This document shows, one piece after another, positions 58,501 through 64,000 of a stretch of DNA of 64,000 nt. The stretch comes from Orbicella faveolata (lineage: Eukaryota > Cnidaria > Anthozoa > Scleractinia > Merulinidae). The notes under the pieces were generated by a model. It saw nothing but the letters and a program-made list of their open reading frames with translations. It was not told the DNA's origin and ran no database searches. The position numbers were made by a program, and so were the translations under genes. Within the stretch, counting starts at the first letter, position 1. Every line of letters starts with the position of its first letter. The DNA lies in contig NW_018149715.1 in the NCBI RefSeq assembly GCF_002042975.1, positions 2,309,497-2,373,496 of the forward strand, in the 5' to 3' direction.

Positions 58501-61500
58501 TTTACCGTCGAGAACTCTTACCATGTTTGTCAATACGTAAGAACTCAAAACATACAGCACTGCAGTTTAAAATATTAAATAAATTTTGAAGCAGCCGTGT
58601 ATTCTTTGAAACGTCAGGTGTCGCAGGGTTAGGGTATACGGCACTATAGTTAGCTACAGTGCATTGTATCTTCATGAAGCTTTGCTTTTAACTCCTTCTG
58701 CATTTTCACACGACTTAGTTCTCTGTAATATAACTTGACTAAAATGTACACTGTATAATTAGAAATACAGTGAACACCCTTTCCCCCCTTATTTCCAGTC
58801 ATTTGTTCTCAACTGCTGATAACTCGAACTCCAGAACTTCCGATAACTCGAACCTTTTTCAATTTCTCTCGGAAGGTTCGAGTTAACGGAAGTCGACTGT
58901 ATATTCTAGCATCATATGCAAACGTGAAATAACAAAAAAATGTATCTAATCGTCTGTTTAAAGGCGAAGGCTTTTGTGTCCGGTCATGAAAAGTTAAGAA
59001 CAAAAAAATATCGATGAAAGCCTCAGATGAGAGTATATGATAGTGCAAATTTATACAAAAAAAGCATCTATTTTTTATCTTATTTTGATATAATCTCAAC
59101 ATTTAGTTTCATCTGGTTTACTTTTCCTGGTGCTTACAGCTCTTGGTTCGCTTGTTAAACGTTTCACAACGCCAAAGCTACCCACCTGCCAAGCACCTCT
59201 TGGAATGCAAAACAACCAGATACCAGACTCCGCTCTGAGGGCATCCACGTCATACAATGTGAACTCCATGGGACCAAGAAACGGTCGATTACATTTTCAG
59301 GCATCATCAGGCCAGTACGGAGCTTGGGCTGTCTCCACAAATAACGAGTTCCAGTACTTTGAAGTGAACTTTGGTGACTGGACTAAGGTTACAAAGGTGG
59401 CGACTCAAGGAAGACAGGATAGAGGATGGTGGGTAACGAGCTACAGTCTTAGCTACAGCTACGATGGAGTGTTCTTTGAAGATTACAAAGAGGATGGCGT
59501 AGTCAAGGTATTTTATGAATATTTTTTACACAATGGGTAACTTGTGTTTGACCTTCTGTTCGGCTCCCTGTACACAGGCCACAGCAAAGGTAACAAAAGT
59601 TGTGTCTGCATACGACCCAATGGCCCTTCAGCCCGGTTTCTGTAGCATGAAGCTGCTAGGAATATTTCTACTCCTCCCTGGATGGGATGCTACTCCAACG
59701 CAGGGCTACCCCCCGCTTTAAATTCGCCGCTACTCATTTGTGCACCTTGGTTGAGAGAGGCATTGTGAAAATAAAGTGTCTTGCCCAAGAACACAACAGA
59801 ATTTCTCCGGCCGGGGTTCAAACCCGCTCGACTGGGATCCGGAGTCGAGCGCACTAACCATGAGACCACCCAGCCTCCACACGGGCTACAGTGTTTTTTA
59901 TAAATTTAAGCCAGTTTGTCAAGGGTATTGTGAATTTACAATTAAACAGACAGTATAGGAAAGAAATAAACAATGAAAAGTTAGTAATGCAAACTAAGAT
60001 GGCTACCTAGACTCACTTTATCTACAACTACATGTATATAATAATGATTATAATATGTTGATCACTCTCGGTTATTAAGTAGTTATAATATGTTGATCTT
60101 TAAAAATCGTATCAAAACTATTCATAGGGGAGCATGTTGTCCCCTAAACTCTTTTCTTCAATTCAGTTTCATTTATCATGTTATATACAGATGATCTTTT
60201 TCCATTTCATTTTTTTAAAGGTATTTACCGGGAATAGCGATCAACATTCAGTAGTAACACATGCTTTGAAGAATCCGATCATAACCCGTTACCTTCGTAT
60301 CAAGCCCAAGACCTGGCGCAGTTACATATCGTTACGTGCAGAGTTCTATGGTTGCCGGCAAGGTGGGCTCCCTAATTTCTAAACTTACTACTCGGTTAAA
60401 AGTGTCCCAGAATTTCGTTTCCTCCTTGTTTCCATGGATTAATTCTTACGGCGGAGTTTTCGCTACATCATTGTGTTTTGACTCAATCTATATAACCTGT
60501 TTAAACATATTGATAGCTGCATTAACAACACCAAATGATATTTCATGTTCTTTATTTAACAAATACCAGTAATAGTGCTTCGAATGATGGATCACATGAT
60601 ATTCCTCTTATACAGTTATTCAATTACCTGATGTCTTTTTCAAGTTGTGGTGGATTTTATTTATCATATTGGAAACTTGCGCTGAAATGTATGGTTTTGC
60701 TCAATTATGACTTCTTTTTAAGGTTTCACACCTCCACAAATCAAATGCCAAGATCCTCTGGGTATTGAGAGCGGCAAGATTCCAAGCACTGCCATTGCGG
60801 CATCATCACAGTACAATCAATATTATGGACCTGACCGGGGCAGGCTGCGGAAAGAAGTAGAGGGAAGCTATGCGGGAGGTTGGGCGGCGCAATACAATGA
60901 TGCTAAACAGTTTCTACAGTTTGACTTGGGTAAGGTGGCCAAAGTGACTGCCGTCGCTACTCAAGGTCGATCGAATGCTGACTGGATGGTGTCGAGCTAC
61001 ACGTTGGCATACAGTGTAGATGGCGGGTCTTTTACACCTTATGGTGAAGGGGATGGTCAGGCAAGGAATATTTTCTTCCTTCTTTATTATGTTTCGCAAG
61101 TTAATAATTTACATTCGTATAAGCGGAATATCCAATCGCAACGAAGCGTCAACTTCTCTTTGAGGTCGACCTGTAACTTTAATTGCCAAGTAATCTGAAG
61201 CAGCGTCTCTTTAAAGATACAAATCTTGTTTGCAAAAAATTGTAGATAACTTCAAATCGATAGAAATTAATAAAATAAAAATCAGCTTTTGTTAATACTG
61301 ATTTCTTACGGTAAGACTTATTGTCTTTCACGTGCACCTCCACTTAACCAAATCAAGAGTGAGTCACGTATGAAAAGAAATCCACGTTCACATCTATGCT
61401 TCTTAAAGATGTTCTGGTTATATTTGGGGATATCTAGAGGCAGGAATAGTAATAATAATAAAAAGATGCCTTCCAGTATAAGTTGTCGAAACCAAATTCA

Positions 61501-63770
61501 AACGTCATTAATTGTCGGAAGTACTGACTAGAAACACGAAACTAGCTTGGAAAAATGAAATGAAGATCAAAATTTCTACCCTCGGAGACCAGTTAGCAAG
61601 ATAATATATACTTTTTTCAGTCAATGAAGCGTACTAAACACAGTTTTATCTCAGGTGAATATCTTTCTCTTTCAATTCGTTAGGTATTTACCGGCAACAA
61701 CCTTGACAGAAATGAACCTGTCGGAAACACGATCGATCCACCCATCATCGCACGCTTTTTACAAATTCGTGTCAAAACCTATAAAGGTCGTATAAGCATG
61801 CGTGCTGAGTTTTATGGATGCAGAGAAGGTTTGTTTACCATTTCGTACAACGCTAAGTGAATAGAGGCCAGAAAATCTCCGTAACCTTTTCGGGCCCGCA
61901 AAGCCACTTTTAGTTAACCTGTACATGTGCGCCGACTCTAAAATCAGAGTTTTATGCGCCGTTAACTTCCTGTATGAAGCGAACCTCTGTTAGGATTAAG
62001 AATATGTGAATAAAATAGCTTTGTAACGTTTGAGATTTTGCCTTGGCTTTCCGTGTGCGAAAACGTTTCATGACCTTCTATTTGGGAAACGGACTCCGAG
62101 TGTCTACTTGATCGTTGCGAAGACGCTTGCAACTCTTTATAGAATACCAGAGGCAGCGTGGCAGCGTGGCCGAGTGATTAGGGCGCCGGACTTGAAACCC
62201 AGAGGTTGCGGGTTCAAGTTCCGCTCTGCCGCTACTAAGCTGGAGTTTTTTCTCGGTAGACGCTAGTTGAACTCCTCGGCCACGCTTGTAAATAGCCAAC
62301 TGGTGTGCCTCCTGCCAGTTGGGATTTTTAACCATGTTATGTTCATTTGTATTATTTGTTTCATCATTTAGTTTCATTGGCCCTGAAAAGCCCCGCTGGG
62401 GGAGTGTTCAATTAACACATTTAATTTTTAATTTAATTTAATTTACCTTGTTCTCGTGACGCTGATTCTTTTCCCTTACATATTTCCACATAACTATAGT
62501 CAGTGGTTTTAATCATTAACTCCAAAAGGTTTTCCGACCCCAAAGCCACCAGTGTGTCTTGAAGCCCTTGGAATGCAGGATGGAAGAATTCCGGACTCGT
62601 CGATAACGGCGTCGAGTGAATACGGCTCTGCATACAAGGCCATTAATGGCAGATTACATTTCCTGTATAGATCAGGGAGAATTGGAGCGTGGAGAGCGAA
62701 AACGAGTGACGTCTTCCAGTATCTTCAAGTAAATTTTGGTAATTGGACAAAAATAACTCGGGTTGCCACTCAAGGAAGACAAGATTACGATTACTGGGTG
62801 AAAAGCTTCAGCCTTTCATACGGCGCTGATGACGTATTTTTCAAGACTTACAAAAGTGGTACAAAAAAGGTAATTTAACTGTTTTAAATGCATTTAACTC
62901 CTAAAGATCGAGATAGAGGACCAATTTTGTTAGCAAAGTTATGCGCAAAATTATTTTAACTTAATAAATCGCAGCGTAAAATAAATCTGCGAGGGCAAAC
63001 TATATTTTCTCCATATTAGTCAGCCTCCATCATTTTCGAAGCCATCGAAATTATTGAGATTGNCTAGGAATATTTCTACTCCTCCCTGGATGGGATGCTA
63101 CTCCAACGCAGGGCTACCCCCCGCTTTAAATTCGCCGCTACTCATTTGTGCACCTTGGTTGAGAGAGGCATTGTGAAAATAAAGTGTCTTGCCCAAGAAC
63201 ACAACAGAATTTCTCCGGCCGGGGTTCAAACCCGCTCGACTGGGATCCGGAGTCGAGCGCACTAACCATGAGACCACCCAGCCTCCACACGGGCTACAGT
63301 GTTTTTTATAAATTTAAGCCAGTTTGTCAAGGGTATTGTGAATTTACAATTAAACAGACAGTATAGGAAAGAAATAAACAATGAAAAGTTAGTAATGCAA
63401 ACTAAGATGGCTACCTAGACTCACTTTATCTACAACTACATGTATATAATAATGATTATAATATGTTGATCACTCTCGGTTATTAAGTAGTTATAATATG
63501 TTGATCTTTAAAAATCGTATCAAAACTATTCATAGGGGAGCATGTTGTCCCCTAAACTCTTTTCTTCAATTCAGTTTCATTTATCATGTTATATACAGAT
63601 GATCTTTTTCCATTTCATTTTTTTAAAGGTATTTACCGGGAATAGCGATCAACATTCAGTAGTAACACATGCTTTGAAGAATCCGATCATAACCCGTTAC
63701 CTTCGTATCAAGCCCAAGACCTGGCGCAGTTACATATCGTTACGTGCAGAGTTCTATGGTTGCCGGCAAG
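46461..63770 (+). CDS. Gene 3: secreted protein with at least five F5/8C domains (runs off the right edge)
   Basis: Provisional model: 46461-46512 (signal peptide), 47631-47645 (microexon), 48247-48593 + 49449-49590 (domain 1), then 55659-55993 + 58035-58176 (domain 2), 59140-59507 + 60221-60362 (domain 3), 60723-61060 + 61684-61828 (domain 4), 62529-62869 (first exon of domain 5), and possibly 63629-63770. The first three exons plus the domain 1 end recur at 51591-54720, so either set could be the real start. Each domain is two exons (335-368 nt, then 142-145 nt), phase 1 outside and phase 0 inside. Linkers before each domain are Pro/Thr/Lys-rich (for example GFTPPQIK and GFPTPKPPV). No stop codon is reached. 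Confidence 0.72.
47631..47645 (+). CDS. Gene 3 microexon (15 nt, copy A)
   Basis: GTTTAGTTGCTGGAG between CCCCCTGTAG and GTATGT adds GLVAG. Repeated at 52761-52775. Confidence 0.7.
47806..48150 (+). mobile_element. SINE family A with internally duplicated body
   Basis: Head CCGGTGGCCTCATGGTTAGT with a B-box-like GGTTCGAGCC, then the body. The body segment from CAGTACCTCTC to GCATCCCAAC is present twice in tandem (about 47919-48003 and 48011-48094), a feature the other family A copies here lack. Confidence 0.75.
48247..49590 (+). CDS. Gene 3 F5/8C domain 1 (copy A, two exons)
   Basis: Exons 48247-48593 and 49449-49590. CAQILGMQNNQIPDSALSAS, MGPRNGRLYF, KYGAWATSRNDKFQWFGV, TQGRQDGAWWVTSYSL, then IFAGNLDRHTVVSH...LRAEFYGC. 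The region that genes 1 and 2 split after TASSE is continuous here. The protein is unchanged in copy B (53377-54720). Confidence 0.85.
50095..50437. other. Assembly gap (343 N)
   Basis: Unsequenced gap between the two copies of the 5.1-kb stretch. Its length is not a round default, so it was probably estimated from read pairs. Confidence 0.95.
51591..54720 (+). CDS. Gene 3 5' exons and F5/8C domain 1, copy B
   Basis: Second copy of signal peptide exon, microexon and domain 1 (51591-51642, 52761-52775, 53377-53723, 54579-54720). The coding sequence matches copy A except for changes near the end of domain 1 (GGCACAGC and TCTCTTTG against GGCATAGC and TCTCCTTG), which are silent. As it reads on into domain 2 without a gap, this is the better-supported start of gene 3 in the assembly. 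Confidence 0.75.
54964..55275. mobile_element. Insertion present only in copy B, with a foldback part
   Basis: Copy A passes from TTTAATAATAC directly to a CTAAGTT-type stretch, while copy B has about 310 extra bases. Within them, GTAGTATCGCTATTTTAACG and the inverse ending CAGCGATACTAC (about 54991-55086) form a hairpin, and the phrase GGCAAACAGGTTTTCTACTG is tandemly repeated (55162-55209). Target duplication is unclear (ATAAT on both sides). Confidence 0.55.
55659..58176 (+). CDS. Gene 3 F5/8C domain 2 (two exons)
   Basis: Exons 55659-55993 and 58035-58176. CATALGIEHVNQIPDSAI, YYGPERARLRL, GGWSPKSSNTGEWIEFDLAE, TQGRDNADWWTTSYTL, then VFPGNRDRNTKVGN...LRVEIYGC. It resembles domain 4 of the same gene more than domains 1 and 3. 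The 2.04-kb internal intron carries a pogo-like element. Confidence 0.85.
56522..57155 (-). mobile_element. pogo/Tigger-like DNA transposon, internally deleted
   Basis: Ends CAGTGAAACCTCTATTAGGC and GGTCCGCTCAATTGAGGTTTCACTG, each flanked by TA (56520-56521, 57156-57157). Inner copies of GTGTCCGCTTAATAGAG occur at both ends. On the minus strand a 61-codon ORF (56827-57012) with LQMAEKLLEYARFKENEKL may be the remnant of the transposase C-terminus; the rest of the transposase is missing. Confidence 0.78.
57497..57530. repeat. AAAAC pentanucleotide microsatellite
   Basis: Five to six AAAAC units. Confidence 0.85.
58306..58899. mobile_element. pogo/Tigger-like MITE with TA target
   Basis: CAGTCGGCTCCCTATAACTC and the inverse GAGTTAACGGAAGTCGACTG, each next to TA (58304-58305, 58900-58901). 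The ATAACTCGAAC phrase recurs at both ends, the habit of this group. No transposase ORF. Confidence 0.75.
59140..60362 (+). CDS. Gene 3 F5/8C domain 3 (two exons)
   Basis: Exons 59140-59507 and 60221-60362. A longer linker (ALGSLVKRFTTPKLPT) precedes CQAPLGMQNNQIPDSALRAS; then MGPRNGRLHF, QYGAWAVSTNNEFQYFEV, TQGRQDRGWWVTSYSL, and [14 protein letters not shown]...LRAEFYGC. Close to domain 1. The second exon is repeated at 63629-63770. Confidence 0.86.
59578..59878 (-). mobile_element. SINE family A in the intron of gene 3 domain 3
   Basis: Minus-strand copy with head ending at about 59878 (GTGGTCTCATGGTTAGTGCG) and B-box-like GGTTTGAACCCC, tail near GTATGCAGACACAAC. The break point of the 63063 junction lies inside this element. 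Confidence 0.78.
60723..61828 (+). CDS. Gene 3 F5/8C domain 4 (two exons, GC-AG intron)
   Basis: Exons 60723-61060 and 61684-61828. CQDPLGIESGKIPSTAIAAS, YYGPDRGRLRK, GGWAAQYNDAKQFLQFDL, TQGRSNADWMVSSYTL, then VFTGNNLDRNEPVGN...MRAEFYGC. The donor of the first exon is CAG|GCAAGG, a GC donor; no usable GT keeps frame at the conserved boundary. The last exon is 145 nt, one codon longer than its relatives. Confidence 0.83.
62157..62445 (+). mobile_element. tRNA-derived SINE, family C
   Basis: Head GGCAGCGTGGCCGAGTGATT with the A-box, then GCCGGACTTGAAACCC and B-box GGTTCAAGTTCC, resembling a class II (Ser/Leu) tRNA. The body has AGCCAACTGGTGTGCCTCCT and its partly inverted GCCAGTTGGGATTTTTAACC, and the 3' end is a TTTAA tandem (62418-62444). 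Confidence 0.8.
62529..62869 (+). CDS. Gene 3 F5/8C domain 5, first exon
   Basis: Exon 62529-62869 (341 nt). Linker GFPTPKPPV, then [54 protein letters not shown]. The exon that should complete it is either 63629-63770 or lies beyond the junction at 63063, since that exon is a copy of the domain 3 exon. Confidence 0.82.
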
Positions 63771-64000
63771 GTGGGATCCCTAATTTCTAAAATTACTACT
63801 CGGTTAAAAGTGTCCCAGAATTTCGTTTCCTCCTTGTTTCCATGGATTAATTCTTACGGCGGAGTTTTCGCTACATCATTGTGTTTTGACTCAATCTATA
63901 TAACCTGTTTAAACATATTGATAGCTGCATTAACAACACCAAATGATATTTCATGTTCTTTATTTAACAAATACCAGTAATAGTGCTTCGAATGATGGAT
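63064..64000. repeat. Repeat of 59656-60592 after a single N
   Basis: From the base after the N at 63063 to the window end, the sequence follows 59656-60592 at a constant offset of 3408, with only scattered changes (for example GGGCTCCC at 60364 and GGGATCCC at 63772). It starts in the middle of the SINE and contains the second exon of domain 3 (63629-63770). Confidence 0.9.

Noticed and set aside
62157-62232. Functional tRNA gene
   Set aside because: A- and B-boxes are present, but the anticodon stem does not pair properly, the long arm of a class II tRNA is missing, and a SINE body follows directly.
63629-63770. Confident last exon of gene 3 domain 5
   Set aside because: It is a near-identical copy of the domain 3 exon beyond a suspect single-N junction, so it cannot be trusted as the true partner.

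Overview
The window looks like nuclear DNA of an anthozoan cnidarian, most likely a stony coral. This is inferred from AT-rich DNA, short GT-AG split exons, tRNA-derived SINEs, many palindromic MITEs, and secreted proteins built from F5/8 type C (discoidin), thrombospondin type 1 (TSR) and Frizzled-CRD modules. No bacterial-style operon, CRISPR array or intact tRNA/rRNA gene is visible. All recognisable genes are on the + strand. They form one tandem family of three paralogous secreted multidomain genes, rebuilt here exon by exon from domain homology, splice sites and reading phase.

Gene 1 (about 1480-15820) encodes signal peptide, a 30-nt microexon, six F5/8C domains and one TSR, 993 residues. 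Gene 2 (about 20413-40805) encodes signal peptide, a 15-nt microexon, two Frizzled-type cysteine-rich domains, three F5/8C domains and two live TSRs, 855 residues; a third TSR exon is dead. Gene 3 (46461 to beyond the right edge) encodes signal peptide, a 15-nt microexon and at least five F5/8C domains. All signal-peptide exons carry 52 coding nt, and every module is bounded by phase-1 introns, so modules can be added, lost or skipped without breaking frame. In genes 1 and 2 each F5/8C domain is three exons (68 + 237 + 148 or 142 nt). In gene 3 the first two are fused.

Gene 2 is a close paralogue of gene 1: its F5/8C domains 1, 2 and 3 match gene 1 domains 3, 4 and 6, and introns, 5' leader and 3' flank are alignable. 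It differs by the CRDs inserted between microexon and first F5/8C domain. The TSR kept by gene 1 is the counterpart of the one that died in gene 2. The products are predicted to be extracellular, with no membrane segment seen. A matrix or adhesion role is likely; Wnt binding by gene 2 is possible but is inference.

Two stretches are duplicated almost perfectly next to N characters: 45308-50094 repeats at 50438 onward, and 59656-60592 repeats at 63064-64000. Both look more like unmerged allelic contigs than real duplications, so the gene 3 model is provisional. Introns and intergenic spaces hold SINEs, MITEs, Tc1/mariner- and pogo-type DNA elements, microsatellites and one reverse-transcriptase fossil. 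Several insertions are present in one paralogue with a clean empty site in the other.
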